Source: Salinicola sp.
Lineage (GTDB): Bacteria; Pseudomonadota; Gammaproteobacteria; Pseudomonadales; Halomonadaceae
Reading direction: 5' to 3'
Assembly (NCBI GenBank): GCA_002695065.1
Contig: NZNW01000049.1
Location: forward strand, 1 to 47,751
Length of the DNA stretch: 47,751 nt
Shown here one piece after another: positions 27,581 to 37,341 of this stretch (position 1 is its first letter; each line of letters begins with the position of its first letter). The translations under genes were made by a program, and so were the position numbers. The notes under the pieces were generated by a model. That model searched no databases and was not told where the DNA came from. It saw only the letters and a program-made list of their open reading frames with translations.

Positions 27581-28261
27581 TCAGGCCAGCTTTCGTTCGG
27601 CGAGCAGCGTTTCGATACGCTCCACGACTTCCGGTATATCCAGCTGCGTGGTGTCCAGCTCGACCGCATCTTCAGCGGGCTTGAGCGGGGCCACCGAGCG
27701 CTGCATATCGCGCGCGTCGCGCGCTTGGATTTCTTCCAAAAGGGTCGAGAGTCTAGCATCTTCGCCCGCCTGCTGCAATTGCAGCAGGCGTCGACGCGCC
27801 CGCTCCTCGGCGGAGGCGGTGAGATAGATCTTGAGCGGTGCATCGGGGAAGACCACGGTCCCCATGTCACGTCCATCGGCGACCAGCCCCGGCGTCTTGC
27901 AGAAATCGCGCTGACGCTGGAGCAGCGCGGCGCGGACCGGCGGCAGCGCCGCTACCTGGGACGCCGCGTTGCCGACGCTTTCACTGCGAATCGCCGTGGT
28001 CACGTCGTCGCCTTCCAGCAGGATCTGCATTGCCCCATCCTCGACGGCGAACACCACGTCGAGCTCCTGGGCCTGCACGGAGAGCGCCTCGGCATCGTCG
28101 ACCGCCACGCCATTGCGCATCGCCGACAGCGCCGTCAGGCGATAGAGGGCACCGGAGTCCAGCAGGTGCCAGCCCATGTGCTCGGCGATCATGCGGCTGA
28201 TCGTCCCTTTCCCGGCCCCGCCCGGGCCGTCGATGGTCAGAACCGGCGCCACTGTCGTCAT
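27581..28261 (-). CDS. cmk: Cytidylate kinase
   Basis: A 226-residue nucleoside monophosphate kinase that phosphorylates CMP and dCMP. The P-loop GPGGAGKGT is at residues 13-21. LDSGALYR is the substrate-contact motif, and the CMP-binding insert and [15 protein letters not shown] (with the conserved Arg-Asp) are present. The start ATG overlaps the end of the tyrA-aroA fusion by 4 bp, so it is translationally coupled to aromatic amino acid synthesis. The same order (aroA-cmk-rpsA) is widespread in gammaproteobacteria. Confidence 0.97.
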   Translation of the reverse strand: MTTVAPVLTIDGPGGAGKGTISRMIAEHMGWHLLDSGALYRLTALSAMRNGVAVDDAEALSVQAQELDVVFAVEDGAMQILLEGDDVTTAIRSESVGNAASQVAALPPVRAALLQRQRDFCKTPGLVADGRDMGTVVFPDAPLKIYLTASAEERARRRLLQLQQAGEDARLSTLLEEIQARDARDMQRSVAPLKPAEDAVELDTTQLDIPEVVERIETLLAERKLA

Positions 28262-30495
28262 GCCGATACCTCCGTCAGCTCGAGTCCCACCTTGTTGGCC
28301 AGCGCGACGAAACCGGGGAACGACGTCGCCACGTTGGCGCAGTCGTCGATCGCTATCGGTCCGCCGGCCCGCAAGGCGGCGACGGTGAAGGCCATGGCGA
28401 TGCGGTGGTCACCGAGACTGTCCACCTGCCCGCCCTGATAATTCGGGCCCTCGCTGACACTACCGACCACATCGATACCGTCATCGTAGACGGTGGTCTC
28501 GACGCCCAGAATCTCGAGGCCATCGGCCATCGCCTGGATGCGGTCGGACTCCTTGACCCGCAGCTCCTCGGCCCCGCGCAGACGGGTCGTGCCCTCGGCG
28601 TTGGCCGCGGCAACGAACAGTGCCGGAAACTCGTCGATCGCCAGCGGCACCTGATCGACGGGAATGTCGATACCCTTGAGCGGTGCATAACGAATGTGCA
28701 GATCGGCCACCGGCTCGCCGCCGACTTCGCGCGGATTTTCCAGGCGCAGATCGGCGCCCATCAGCTTGAGAATGTTGATCACGCCGATGCGGGTCGGGTT
28801 GACGCCGACGTGCTCGAGCACCAGATCGGAACCCGGCGTGATCGCTGCCGCCACCAGGAAGAAAGTGGCGGAGGAGATATCGGACGGCACGTCGATCGGC
28901 GCACTGGTCAACGCCCCGCCACCCTGCAATGTCGCCAGGTCGCCAGCGCGATCGACCTTGTAGCCGAAGCCGTTGAGCATGCGCTCGGTATGGTCCCGGG
29001 TGGGGGCCGGCTCGCGCACGCGGGTCTCGCCCTCGGCGTAGAGCCCCGCCAGCAACAGGCAGGACTTGACCTGGGCGCTGGCCATCGGCATGTCGTAGTG
29101 GATGCCTTTCAGCGACTGGCCACCGTGGATCCGCAGCGGCGGTCGCCCACCTTCCGCGGTGTCGATCCTCGCCCCCATCAGCCGCAGCGGGTCGGCAACC
29201 CGTGCCATGGGGCGCTTGGTCAGCGAGGCGTCTCCGGTCAACTCGGTGTCGAAGGCCTGTCCCGCCAGCAGGCCGGCAAAGAGCCGCATGGCAGTGCCGG
29301 AGTTCCCCACGTAGATCGGACCGGCCGGCTTTTTCAGCCCGTGCAGGCCCACGCCATGGATCGTCACCCGCCCCTGGTGCGGCCCCTCGATGGCGACACC
29401 CATGTCGCGGAACGCCTGTAGCGTCGCCAGGCTATCCTCCCCCTCGAGGAAGCCCTTGACCTCGGTGACGCCATTGGCCAGTGCGCCGAGCATGATCGAG
29501 CGGTGAGAGATGGACTTGTCGCCGGGAACGCGAATCCGGCCGTTGACCGAACCGCCGGGCGACACCCGGTACTGAACCTGTCGTGCTTCCATGGTCTGAT
29601 AACTCGTCTGATTCAACAGCGTTTCAAAATAGTACCTGGCGTGACTGGCGCGATCGAACGTGCCCAGCATGGCGTCGCTGTCGCCCTGCTCGACGGCCGC
29701 CCGCAATCGCGCCAGGCCGGTCTCGAAATCATCCAGCGCACCCAGCAGCGCATCGCGGTTGGCGGTGAAGATATCGCGCCACATCACCGGATCGCTACCG
29801 GCGATCCGGGTGAAATCCCGAAACCCGCCGGCGGCGTAGCGGAATATCTCCAGCCGCTCGTCCTGGCGGGCCAGCGTGTCGACCAGCGAGAACGCCAGCA
29901 GGTGCGGCAGATGGCTGGTCCGCGCCAGCACCTGATCGTGCCGGTCCACCGGCATCTCGAGCACTTCCGCCCCGCAGCGTTGCCATAGCGCCCGTACCGT
30001 GGCGATGGCTGCCAGCGTGGTGTCAGCCTCCGGCGTCAGGATGACCTTGTGATGACGGTAGAGCGCCGGGTTGGCCGCGGCCACGCCGCTTTTCTCGGAA
30101 CCGGCAATGGGATGGCCCGGAACGAAATTGACCGGCAGACGACCGAAGGCTTCCCTCGCCGCCTCGCAAACGCGGCGCTTGGTACTCCCGACATCGGTCA
30201 GCACGCGATCGCCGAGGACCGGGGCCAGTTGCTCGAAAACCCGCCCCATGGCCAGGACCGGCACCGCTACCACGACGAGGCCACTCTGGGCGACCAGCGC
30301 CGCGAGATCGCTGCCCCCGTCGTCGATCACGCCCATCTCGAGGCCGGTGTCGATCTCCTCGAGGTTGGGGTCGCAGGCCAGTATCCGCCCACCATAGCCG
30401 CCGGACTTGAGCGCGGCGGCCAGCGAGCCGCCGATCATTCCCAGCCCCACGATCAGCACCGTGGGATCCACCGGCGATGTGTCACTCACCCGCAT
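28258..30495 (-). CDS. Fused prephenate dehydrogenase / 5-enolpyruvylshikimate-3-phosphate synthase (TyrA-AroA)
   Basis: A 745-residue bifunctional enzyme. The N-terminal half (about 1-290) is a TyrA dehydrogenase with the NAD motif GLGMIGGS at 17-24 and [11 protein letters not shown] around the active site. After a short linker, the C-terminal part (about 308-745) is AroA/EPSP synthase with [33 protein letters not shown]-like TKRPMARV and [12 protein letters not shown]. One polypeptide thus acts both before chorismate (EPSP synthesis) and after prephenate (tyrosine branch). The frame is continuous and no internal start was needed. pheA ends 1 bp upstream and cmk overlaps its stop. The fusion is known in Pseudomonas and relatives. 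Confidence 0.95.
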   Translation of the reverse strand: MRVSDTSPVDPTVLIVGLGMIGGSLAAALKSGGYGGRILACDPNLEEIDTGLEMGVIDDGGSDLAALVAQSGLVVVAVPVLAMGRVFEQLAPVLGDRVLTDVGSTKRRVCEAAREAFGRLPVNFVPGHPIAGSEKSGVAAANPALYRHHKVILTPEADTTLAAIATVRALWQRCGAEVLEMPVDRHDQVLARTSHLPHLLAFSLVDTLARQDERLEIFRYAAGGFRDFTRIAGSDPVMWRDIFTANRDALLGALDDFETGLARLRAAVEQGDSDAMLGTFDRASHARYYFETLLNQTSYQTMEARQVQYRVSPGGSVNGRIRVPGDKSISHRSIMLGALANGVTEVKGFLEGEDSLATLQAFRDMGVAIEGPHQGRVTIHGVGLHGLKKPAGPIYVGNSGTAMRLFAGLLAGQAFDTELTGDASLTKRPMARVADPLRLMGARIDTAEGGRPPLRIHGGQSLKGIHYDMPMASAQVKSCLLLAGLYAEGETRVREPAPTRDHTERMLNGFGYKVDRAGDLATLQGGGALTSAPIDVPSDISSATFFLVAAAITPGSDLVLEHVGVNPTRIGVINILKLMGADLRLENPREVGGEPVADLHIRYAPLKGIDIPVDQVPLAIDEFPALFVAAANAEGTTRLRGAEELRVKESDRIQAMADGLEILGVETTVYDDGIDVVGSVSEGPNYQGGQVDSLGDHRIAMAFTVAALRAGGPIAIDDCANVATSFPGFVALANKVGLELTEVSA

Positions 30496-30496
30496 C

Positions 30497-31597
30497 TTAA
30501 AGCACGCCCACCGGGTAGGAACCCAGCACTTTCATGTCCTGCGCGCGGCCACGCACCTCCTCAAGCACACTCGCGATCCCGGGCTGGTCGACATGCCCCT
30601 TGAAGTCGATGAAGAAGACGTAGTTCCACGCACCGGTGCGCGACGGGCGGGTCTCGAGACGGGTCATGTCGACATGGTGGCGATGGAACGGTTCGAGCAG
30701 CGCGTGCAGCGCACCGGGCTCGTTGCGCATGGCGACCACCACCGAGGTCTTGTCGGTACCCGACGGCGGCACCGACTCGTTGCCGATGATCAAGAATCGC
30801 GTGGAGTTGTCGGGGCGGTCCTCGATCTTCTCCGCGACGTGGTCGAGCCCGTAGAGCTGAGCCGCCATGTCGCCGGCGATCGCCGCGCTGTGCCATTCGG
30901 TCTTGACCAGTCGCGCCGCCTCGGCGTTGGAAGAGACCGCGACGCGCTCGGCATGAGGGTAGTGGGCATCCAGCCATTTGCGGCACTGGGCGAAGGACTG
31001 TGGATGCGAGTAGATCCGCGATATCTTGTCCTGCCGCGTGATGCTCGACATCAGCAGATGGTGGTGGATACGCAGCACCACCTCCCCACTGATGTGCAGG
31101 CCGGAATCCATGAACGAGTCCAGCGTGTTGTTGACGACACCCTCGGTGGAATTCTCCACCGGCACCACACCGTAGTTGACCGCGCCCGCCTCCACCTCAC
31201 GGAACACTTCGTCGATGGCCGCCATCGGCAAGCTGATGGCGCTGTGGCCGAAATGCTTGAGCGCCGCCTGCTGGGTGAATGTGCCTTCCGGCCCCAGGTA
31301 CGCCACCTTGATCGGCTTTTCCAGCGCCAGGCAGGCGGACATGATCTCGCGGAAGAGCCTGGCCATCTCCTCGCGGTGAAGCGGGCCGGGGTTTTCCTCC
31401 ATCACCCGGCGCAGCACCTGCGCCTCGCGCTCCGGGCGATAGAAGACGGCATCGGGGTCGTCCGCGGTCTTGACATGAGCCACCTGGGCGGCGCACTCGG
31501 CACGCTCGCTGATCAGGCGCATCAGTTCGCTGTCGATGGTGTCGATGCGCTGTCGAAGCGCAGCCAGGTCCAGCGGCGAATTCGAGGAGTCACTCAT
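30497..31597 (-). CDS. pheA: Bifunctional chorismate mutase / prephenate dehydratase (P-protein)
   Basis: A 366-residue enzyme making phenylpyruvate from chorismate. It has an N-terminal AroQ-type chorismate mutase helix bundle (about 1-95; LRQRIDTIDSELMRLISERA), a prephenate dehydratase domain (about 95-275; VAYLGPEGTFTQQAALKHFG, PVENSTEGVVNNTLD, and TRFLIIG as the conserved TRF segment), and a C-terminal ACT domain (about 280-366) that contains the Phe-feedback ESRP-like region LETRPSRTGAWNYVFFID. It reads into tyrA-aroA with a one-base gap, an operon arrangement. No phenylalanine-rich leader peptide was seen in the 51-bp gap from serC. Confidence 0.97.
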   Translation of the reverse strand: MSDSSNSPLDLAALRQRIDTIDSELMRLISERAECAAQVAHVKTADDPDAVFYRPEREAQVLRRVMEENPGPLHREEMARLFREIMSACLALEKPIKVAYLGPEGTFTQQAALKHFGHSAISLPMAAIDEVFREVEAGAVNYGVVPVENSTEGVVNNTLDSFMDSGLHISGEVVLRIHHHLLMSSITRQDKISRIYSHPQSFAQCRKWLDAHYPHAERVAVSSNAEAARLVKTEWHSAAIAGDMAAQLYGLDHVAEKIEDRPDNSTRFLIIGNESVPPSGTDKTSVVVAMRNEPGALHALLEPFHRHHVDMTRLETRPSRTGAWNYVFFIDFKGHVDQPGIASVLEEVRGRAQDMKVLGSYPVGVL

Positions 31598-31648
31598 GAC
31601 CGTTTCCTGATGACTGTAGGGTGATGTCGTTGGGTGAGGCTCCGCCCA

Positions 31649-32731
31649 TCAACCGCGGCGGCGCTCGAAGTCCCGCATGAAAGTGATCAACGCCTGTACG
31701 TCGGCTTCGCTGACGGCGTTGTAGAGGCTGGCCCGCATGCCGCCGACGCTGCGATGCCCCTTGAGATTCAGCAGCCCTTCCGACTCCGCCTCCTTCAGGA
31801 ACGTCGAATTCAGCGCCTCGTCGGCCAGGGTGAATGGCACGTTCATGATCGAGCGGTTGGCCGGATCGATGGGATTGGCGTAGAAATCGCTGGCGTCGAT
31901 CGTCGCGTAGAGCGCTTCGCACTTGCGCCGGTTGATCGCCTCCATCTCGGCCAGGCCGCCAACGTCCTGCTTGAGCCACTGGAACACCAGGCCAGCCAGA
32001 TACCAGGCATAGGTCGGGGGCGTATTGATCATCGAGTCGTTGTCGGCATACACCTTCCAGCCCAGCAGCGACGGTGCCTGCGGCAAGGCGCGTTCCAGCA
32101 GATCGTCACGAACGATGACGACGGTGATCCCGGCGGGTCCGATGTTTTTCTGGGCCCCGGCGTAGATGACCCCATACCGGCTGACGTCAAGCGGTGCGGA
32201 GAGGATCGACGATGACATATCGCAGACCAGCGGCACGTCCACCTCTGGCACGTAATCGTATGCCAGGCCACCGATGGTCTCGTTGTGGCAGTAGTGCAGG
32301 TAGGCTGCATCGGTCGAGAGCGCGATCTCGTCCGGGCGCGGCACATGGACGTAACCATTGCCCTGCGTCGAGCCCGCCACGTGAGCGCCGGCGAGATGAT
32401 TCGCCTCCTTGATCGCCTTGGTGGACCAGATCCCGGTATCCAGATAGTTGGGGGTACCGCCCTGCCCCAGCAGATTGAGCGGCACGCAGGCGAACTGCAG
32501 GGTGGCGCCGCCCTGCATGAACAGCACGCGGTAGTTGTCGGGGATCGCCAGCAGGTCGCGCAGATCCCGTTCGGCCTGGGCCGCGATCGCCTCGAACGTC
32601 GGGCTGCGGTGGCTCATCTCCATCACCGAAAGACCCTGTCCTCGGTAGTCGAGCATCTCCTCGCGAGCGCGCTCCAAAACGGCGGACGGCATCGCCGCCG
32701 GACCAGCACAGAAGTTGTGCAGACGTGTCAT
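31649..32731 (-). CDS. serC: Phosphoserine aminotransferase
   Basis: A 360-residue class V PLP enzyme that makes 3-phosphoserine (serine pathway) and acts in pyridoxine synthesis. The start at 32731 gives the family N-terminus MTRLHNFCAGPAAMP; an in-frame ATG at 32866 would add a long Arg-rich leader and is rejected. The PLP lysine lies in YAGAQKNIGPAG (about residue 195), and the substrate motif HRSPTFEAI is present near residue 42. It lies between gyrA and pheA on the minus strand, the usual gammaproteobacterial order. Confidence 0.97.
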   Translation of the reverse strand: MTRLHNFCAGPAAMPSAVLERAREEMLDYRGQGLSVMEMSHRSPTFEAIAAQAERDLRDLLAIPDNYRVLFMQGGATLQFACVPLNLLGQGGTPNYLDTGIWSTKAIKEANHLAGAHVAGSTQGNGYVHVPRPDEIALSTDAAYLHYCHNETIGGLAYDYVPEVDVPLVCDMSSSILSAPLDVSRYGVIYAGAQKNIGPAGITVVIVRDDLLERALPQAPSLLGWKVYADNDSMINTPPTYAWYLAGLVFQWLKQDVGGLAEMEAINRRKCEALYATIDASDFYANPIDPANRSIMNVPFTLADEALNSTFLKEAESEGLLNLKGHRSVGGMRASLYNAVSEADVQALITFMRDFERRRG

Positions 32732-32827
32732 TGCCTGAATTCCTGGATCTGAATCATTGCTGACCACAGTGGCAGCCGAAAACGGCCATCGCCGACAACC
32801 AACCACTGCCGAAAGCGCTACTGTCGA

Positions 32828-32855
32828 CCGCTCCGGGCACGATCGCCCGGAGCGG
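32828..32855 (-). terminator. Hairpin downstream of gyrA
   Basis: An 11-bp perfect stem, CCGCTCCGGGC (32828-32838) and GCCCGGAGCGG (32845-32855), with a 6-base loop, begins 8 bp after the gyrA stop. No T-run follows on the minus strand, so it may attenuate rather than fully end transcription before serC. Confidence 0.5.
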
Positions 32856-32862
32856 ACCCCGC

Positions 32863-35622
32863 TCACTCGTCTTCCGACTTGCCGTCATTCGATTCGTCGC
32901 CGGAAGCGTCATCGACCTTCCCGTCGACATTCGCATCGGCGTTCTCGGCCTTGCCGTTTTCGTCGACGACGTCTTCGGCCAGCTCACCCTCGGCCAGTTC
33001 GTCCTCTTGGGGCTCGTCGACACGCACCGTCTTGACCAGGCGCTCGTCGTCACCCGTGCGGATCAGCGTCACGCCCTGGGTGTTGCGGGAGCTGATCGAG
33101 ACTTCGGCAACCCGGGTGCGGACCAGCGTGCCGCGATCGGTGATCAGCATCATCTCGTCGCTCGAGCGCACCTGCATCGCCGCCACCAGCGAGCCGTTGC
33201 GCGCCGTGGTCTGCATCGCGATCACGCCCTGGCCGCCGCGCCCGCGGATCGGGAACTCCTCGAGCCGGGTGCGCTTGCCGTAGCCGTTCTCCGACGCGGT
33301 CAGGATATAGATCTGCTCGTCGTTGCCATTGCTGCCGTCATTCTCGGCATCGGCCTGATCGTCGGCTTCGGCGTCCGCGTCGGCATCGATGGTCTGGCTC
33401 TGGGGGATGATCAGACTGATCACCTCGGCGCCATCGAGCAGGCGCATGCCGCGAACGCCGCGTGCGGTACGGCCCATCGCGCGGACATTGCCCTCCTCGA
33501 AGCGGATCGCCTTGCCGTTGGACGACAGCAGCATGACGTGGTCCGAACCGGAAGTGATCGCGGCGCCGACCAGCCGATCGCCCTCATCGATGTCGATGGC
33601 GATCAGCCCCACGCTGCGCGGCCGGGAGAACTGGTCCAGCGAGGTGCGCTTGACCGTGCCGCTGGCGGTGGCGAAGAAGATGTAGCTGTCCGGGTTGTAG
33701 TCCCGCACCGGCAGAATGGCGTTGATCGACTCGCCGGCGTCCAGCGGCAGCATGTTGACCAGCGGCTTGCCCCGCGAGCCGCGGCTGGCGTTGGGCATTT
33801 CGTAGGTCTTGAGCCAGTACACCTTACCGCGGTTGGAGAACAGCAGCATGGTGTCGTGGGTCGAGGCCACCACCAGGTGCTCGATGACGTCCTCGTCCTT
33901 CATGCTGGTCGCCGACTTGCCGCGCCCGCCCCGCTTCTGCGCCTGGTAGTCGGTGATCGGCTGGGTCTTGGCATAGCCGCCACGGGAGAGCGTGACCACC
34001 ATGTCCTCCTCGGCGATCAGGTCTTCCATGGAGAGATCGAGACGACTGGTGTGAATCTCCGTCTTGCGCTCGTTGCCGTACTGATCGCGGATCGCCTCCA
34101 GCTCTTCACGGATGACCTCGAGCAGGCGATCCGGCGAGGCCAGAATGTGGTTGAGCTCGGCGATCTTCTCGAGAATGCTCAGGTATTCGTCGAGCAGCTT
34201 CTCGGTCTCGAGCCCGGTCAGGCGGTGCAGACGCAGCTCGAGGATCGCCTGGGCCTGGGCCGGAGACAGCCGGTACATGGCGCTGTCGTCGGACAGCCCG
34301 TAGCCCTCCTCGAGATCCTCCGGCTTGCACGAGGTCGCCCCGGCGCGCTCGAGCATGCCGGTGACCTGGCCTGGCTGCCAGTCGCGAGCGAGCAGCTTGT
34401 CCTTGGCCTCGGCGGCATTGGGCGACGCCTTGATCAGCTCGATCACTTCATCGATGTTGGAGATCGCGACGGTCAGGCCTTCGAGCAGATGGCCGCGCTC
34501 GCGAGCCTTGCGAAGTTCGTACAGCGTGCGGCGAGTGACGACTTCACGCCGGTGGCGGACGAAGGCTTCGAGCAGCTGCTTGAGGTTGAGCGTCTTGGGC
34601 TGGCCGTCGTCCAGCGCGACGATGTTGATCCCGAACACGTTCTCGAGCTGAGTGTGCGCGAACAGGTTGTTGACGACGACATCGCCCGATTCGCCGCGCT
34701 TGATCTCGATGACCACGCGCAACCCTTCCTTGTCGGACTCGTCGCGCAGCTCCGCGATGCCCTCGACCCGCTTCTCCTTGACCAGCTCGGCGATCTTCTC
34801 GATCAGCCGCGCCTTGTTGACCTGATAGGGCAGCTCGGTAATGACGATGTGGTCGCGGCCGCTCTTCTTGTCGAACTCGACGGTATGCTTGGCACGCACG
34901 TAGATGCGGCCACGACCGGTGCGATACGCCTCGAGAATGCCGGCACGGCCGTTGATGATGCCGGCGGTGGGGAAATCGGGCCCGGGGATGTACTCCATCA
35001 GGTCATCGACCGTCAGGGTGTAATCCTCGATCAACGCCAGGCAGCCGTTGATCACCTCGACCATGTTGTGCGGCGGGATGTTCGTCGCCATGCCGACCGC
35101 GATACCGGAAGCGCCGTTGATCAGCAGGTTCGGCACCTTGGTCGGCAGCACTTCGGGGATCCGTTCGGTGCCGTCGTAGTTGTCGACCCAGTCGACGGTG
35201 TCCTTCTCGAGATCCGCCAGCAACTCGTGGGAGAGGCGCGCCATGCGCACCTCGGTGTAACGCATCGCCGCGGCATTGTCGCCATCGATGGAACCGAAGT
35301 TGCCCTGGCCGTCGACCAGCACATGGCGCATCGAGAAATGCTGCGCCATGCGCACGATGGTGTCGTAGACCGCACTGTCGCCGTGGGGGTGATATTTACC
35401 GATCACGTCGCCGACGACACGCGCCGACTTCTTGTATGGCTTGTTCCAGTCGTTGCCGAGTTCGTGCATCGCGTAGAGCACGCGACGGTGGACCGGCTTC
35501 AAGCCATCGCGGACGTCGGGAAGCGCGCGCCCGATAATGACGCTCATCGCATAGTCCAGATAGGACTGCTTGAGCTCATCCTCGATGTTGACTGGCAGAA
35601 TTTCTCTGGCGATATCACCCAT
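32863..35622 (-). CDS. gyrA: DNA gyrase subunit A
   Basis: A 919-residue subunit that cleaves and rejoins DNA during supercoiling. The catalytic tyrosine is Y122 in [10 protein letters not shown]. The quinolone-determining loop reads [13 protein letters not shown] with S83 and D87, the susceptible wild-type residues in E. coli numbering. The C-terminal beta-pinwheel includes the GyrA box (QKRGGRGKS). The protein is longer than E. coli GyrA (875): it has an Asp/Ala-rich acidic insertion within the pinwheel (about residues 770-790) and a very acidic tail of about 50 residues. Both look like halophilic additions. A structured leader with two hairpins precedes the gene. AAAGGA is the likely ribosome site. 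Confidence 0.98.
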   Translation of the reverse strand: MGDIAREILPVNIEDELKQSYLDYAMSVIIGRALPDVRDGLKPVHRRVLYAMHELGNDWNKPYKKSARVVGDVIGKYHPHGDSAVYDTIVRMAQHFSMRHVLVDGQGNFGSIDGDNAAAMRYTEVRMARLSHELLADLEKDTVDWVDNYDGTERIPEVLPTKVPNLLINGASGIAVGMATNIPPHNMVEVINGCLALIEDYTLTVDDLMEYIPGPDFPTAGIINGRAGILEAYRTGRGRIYVRAKHTVEFDKKSGRDHIVITELPYQVNKARLIEKIAELVKEKRVEGIAELRDESDKEGLRVVIEIKRGESGDVVVNNLFAHTQLENVFGINIVALDDGQPKTLNLKQLLEAFVRHRREVVTRRTLYELRKARERGHLLEGLTVAISNIDEVIELIKASPNAAEAKDKLLARDWQPGQVTGMLERAGATSCKPEDLEEGYGLSDDSAMYRLSPAQAQAILELRLHRLTGLETEKLLDEYLSILEKIAELNHILASPDRLLEVIREELEAIRDQYGNERKTEIHTSRLDLSMEDLIAEEDMVVTLSRGGYAKTQPITDYQAQKRGGRGKSATSMKDEDVIEHLVVASTHDTMLLFSNRGKVYWLKTYEMPNASRGSRGKPLVNMLPLDAGESINAILPVRDYNPDSYIFFATASGTVKRTSLDQFSRPRSVGLIAIDIDEGDRLVGAAITSGSDHVMLLSSNGKAIRFEEGNVRAMGRTARGVRGMRLLDGAEVISLIIPQSQTIDADADAEADDQADAENDGSNGNDEQIYILTASENGYGKRTRLEEFPIRGRGGQGVIAMQTTARNGSLVAAMQVRSSDEMMLITDRGTLVRTRVAEVSISSRNTQGVTLIRTGDDERLVKTVRVDEPQEDELAEGELAEDVVDENGKAENADANVDGKVDDASGDESNDGKSEDE

Positions 35623-35643
35623 GGGTCGTCAAATCCTTTGCAC

Positions 35644-35676
35644 CGCTGCCACGACCGGCGTCCGGCCGTGGCAGCG
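35644..35676 (-). promoter_or_regulatory. Long hairpin in the gyrA leader directly before the ribosome site
   Basis: CGCTGCCACG (35644-35653) pairs with CGTGGCAGCG (35667-35676), and an inner CCGG (35655-35658) pairs with CCGG (35662-35665). The stem ends about 8 bp before the AAAGGA site of gyrA. It has no U-tract on the minus strand, so it is more likely a leader structure than a terminator. Confidence 0.5.
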
Positions 35677-35695
35677 TTAATAAAGCCCCGACAAG

Positions 35696-35716
35696 GCGGC
35701 CAAGTGGCTTGGCCGC
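35696..35716 (-). promoter_or_regulatory. Second hairpin in the gyrA leader
   Basis: A perfect 9-bp stem, GCGGCCAAG (35696-35704) and CTTGGCCGC (35708-35716), with a 3-base loop. It lies a few bases downstream of the predicted transcription start of gyrA and would be the first structure in the message. Confidence 0.5.
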
Positions 35717-35727
35717 ACAATCACGGG

Positions 35728-35735
35728 ATCATACC
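35728..35735 (-). promoter_or_regulatory. Extended -10 promoter for gyrA
   Basis: On the minus strand TGG-TATGAT is a good extended -10 (TATGAT at 35733 to 35728). The region 17 bp upstream (TGCCTT) is a poor -35, as is common for extended -10 promoters. Confidence 0.45.
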
Positions 35736-35783
35736 ATTTCAGGGGCTTTAAAGGCAGGCGTTGACGTGCTTTGGACGGCTTTT

Positions 35784-36215
35784 CTACTTCCCTTCTGGCG
35801 CATCGACCACCAGCGGTCCCAATCGCTCCGCCCACTCCCCCTCCATCGGAACCACCTGGCCGCTGCGCTGGTCGAGCAGCACGAATGTCAGCGTGGCGGC
35901 CGCCACCAGCTCACCGCTGCCGATATGCGTTATCCGATGCCCGACCACACCGCTGCGCCCACCGACTCGGATCAGGCAGGTTTCGACCTTGAGGTCATCG
36001 TTCATGACGGCTGCGCGGCGATAATCGATATTGAGATTGACCGCGACCAGCGCCACGCCCCGAGCCAGTCCGTCGGCGAACTCCGGATGGGCATCGACGT
36101 AGGCCCAGCGCCCCTCCTCGAGGAACTCGAGATAGCGGGCATGGTTGACGTGGCCGTAGCCGTCGAGATGAAAGCCCCGGACGCGAACCTCGGTTACCGT
36201 GATACGTGAATCCAT
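35784..36215 (-). CDS. Acyl-CoA thioesterase, hotdog fold (YbgC/4HBT type)
   Basis: A 143-residue single-domain hotdog protein. FHLDGYGHVNHARYLEFLEEGRW carries the 4HBT signature, with D18 in the catalytic position, H22 and N24 in the conserved loop, and the Glu-rich helix after it. The rest, INIDYRRAAVMNDDLKVET and VAAATLTFVLLD, fits the five-strand sheet. Such enzymes hydrolyse short or medium acyl-CoA thioesters; the substrate is not predictable. The start at 36215 follows GGAGG at ideal distance; an in-frame ATG at 36425 would add 70 unrelated residues. It lies upstream of gyrA on the same strand, separated by the gyrA promoter. Confidence 0.88.
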   Translation of the reverse strand: MDSRITVTEVRVRGFHLDGYGHVNHARYLEFLEEGRWAYVDAHPEFADGLARGVALVAVNLNIDYRRAAVMNDDLKVETCLIRVGGRSGVVGHRITHIGSGELVAAATLTFVLLDQRSGQVVPMEGEWAERLGPLVVDAPEGK

Positions 36216-36414
36216 GCAAACCTCCGTGATGACTGTTGTCGATGCCGCGACGGCAAGACGGCGCTGACGCCAGCTCTCTTCCCGATCGTCTGTCGCTCGC
36301 AGCTTCAAAACATACGCCCGTTTGAAACAGTCGCGCAAACATCGACGACCAACCTCGGTGGTAACGCCTGGGTCGTTTCGACATAATATGCCTCCTTTCA
36401 AACGGAGCGGGCGC

Positions 36415-37341
36415 ATGTGGTTCAAGCACTGTCATCTGTATCGCTGCCATGACGTCGAGGTTCTCTCCCTGGAGGACCTGGAAACCGCACTGGCAGAATT
36501 CGCGTTTCGCCCCGTCTCCCCGCGCGAGGCGCGCCGGGTTGGGTGGAGTGCACCGGCGGGCCGTCGCGGCGATCAGCGCGCCCACGAGATCCAGGGGCAT
36601 CGACTGCTGTCGATGCTGCGCCAGGAGCGCCTGCTGCCGGCGGCGGTGGTCAACGACGAGGTCGCTGAGCGCAGCGAGGCGCGCGAGCAGGCCGAGGGCC
36701 AGCCGCTATCGCGACGCGAGCGCCAGTTGCTCAAGGAACAGGTCATGGAGGAGCTGCTGCCCCAGGCCTTCACCCGCACCCAGCGCGTCGAGTTGTGGTG
36801 GGATACCCGCAAGCGCCTGATCGGCATCAACGCCTCCAGTCGCAAGCGCGCCGAGGAGGTGCTGGACCTGCTGCGCCAGACGCTCGGCTCGTTGAAGGTG
36901 ACGCCATTGGCGACGAAGACGCCGCCGTCTCGCGGCATGACCCAGTGGCTGAGCGACCCCGCCAGCCGCCCCGCCAGCCTGATGCTTGGTGACCAGGTGG
37001 AGCTGCGCGCGGCCGAGGACGAAGGCGTATTGCGCGCGCGCCAGGTCGACCTCGATAGCGAAGAGATCCAGTCGCTGCTCGAGAACGGCCGTCAGGCCAG
37101 CCAGCTCAGCCTCGGCAGCGAAGGACAGCTTCGTGCCATGCTGCACGACGACCTGGCGCTCAAATCTCTCAAGTTCGACGACGCCCTGCTGGACGAAGCC
37201 AGTCAGAGTGACGACGGCGACGACCCGATCGTCTCTCTGGAAACGGACTTCGCGCTGATGTCGCAAACGCTGGCGACTTTCGTCGACCAACTGATCGAAT
37301 GGCTGGGCGGCGAAGCCGATCCGGCAGCACCGACGCCATGA
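36415..37341 (+). CDS. rdgC: Recombination-associated protein RdgC
   Basis: A 308-residue nucleoid-associated protein (E. coli 303) that forms a ring around double-stranded DNA and modulates RecA. The family start MWFKHCHLYRC (usual MWFKNLQIYR-type) is present; LAEFAFRPVSPREARRVGW and the central EVMEELLPQAFTRTQRV-like block VMEELLPQAFTRTQRVELWWD match closely. The C-terminal part carries the acidic stretch SQSDDGDDP. The start at 36415 has CGGAG upstream; an earlier ATG is rejected. The stop overlaps the next gene's start (ATGA), an unusual coupling of RdgC to a lipid enzyme. Confidence 0.95.
   Translation: MWFKHCHLYRCHDVEVLSLEDLETALAEFAFRPVSPREARRVGWSAPAGRRGDQRAHEIQGHRLLSMLRQERLLPAAVVNDEVAERSEAREQAEGQPLSRRERQLLKEQVMEELLPQAFTRTQRVELWWDTRKRLIGINASSRKRAEEVLDLLRQTLGSLKVTPLATKTPPSRGMTQWLSDPASRPASLMLGDQVELRAAEDEGVLRARQVDLDSEEIQSLLENGRQASQLSLGSEGQLRAMLHDDLALKSLKFDDALLDEASQSDDGDDPIVSLETDFALMSQTLATFVDQLIEWLGGEADPAAPTP

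Noticed and set aside
32732-32866. Upstream extension of serC
   Set aside because: It adds an Arg/Ser-rich leader and overlaps the region downstream of gyrA; MTRLHNFCAGPA is the standard N-terminus.
33007-35751. Plus-strand open frame of about 914 codons antisense to gyrA
   Set aside because: It mirrors the gyrA coding strand, has a His/Asp/Gly-rich composition typical of a high-GC complement, no ribosome site and no recognisable domain. GyrA on the other strand is certain.
36216-36425. Upstream extension of the thioesterase
   Set aside because: The extra 70 residues have no family counterpart, and a strong GGAGG precedes the ATG at 36215.
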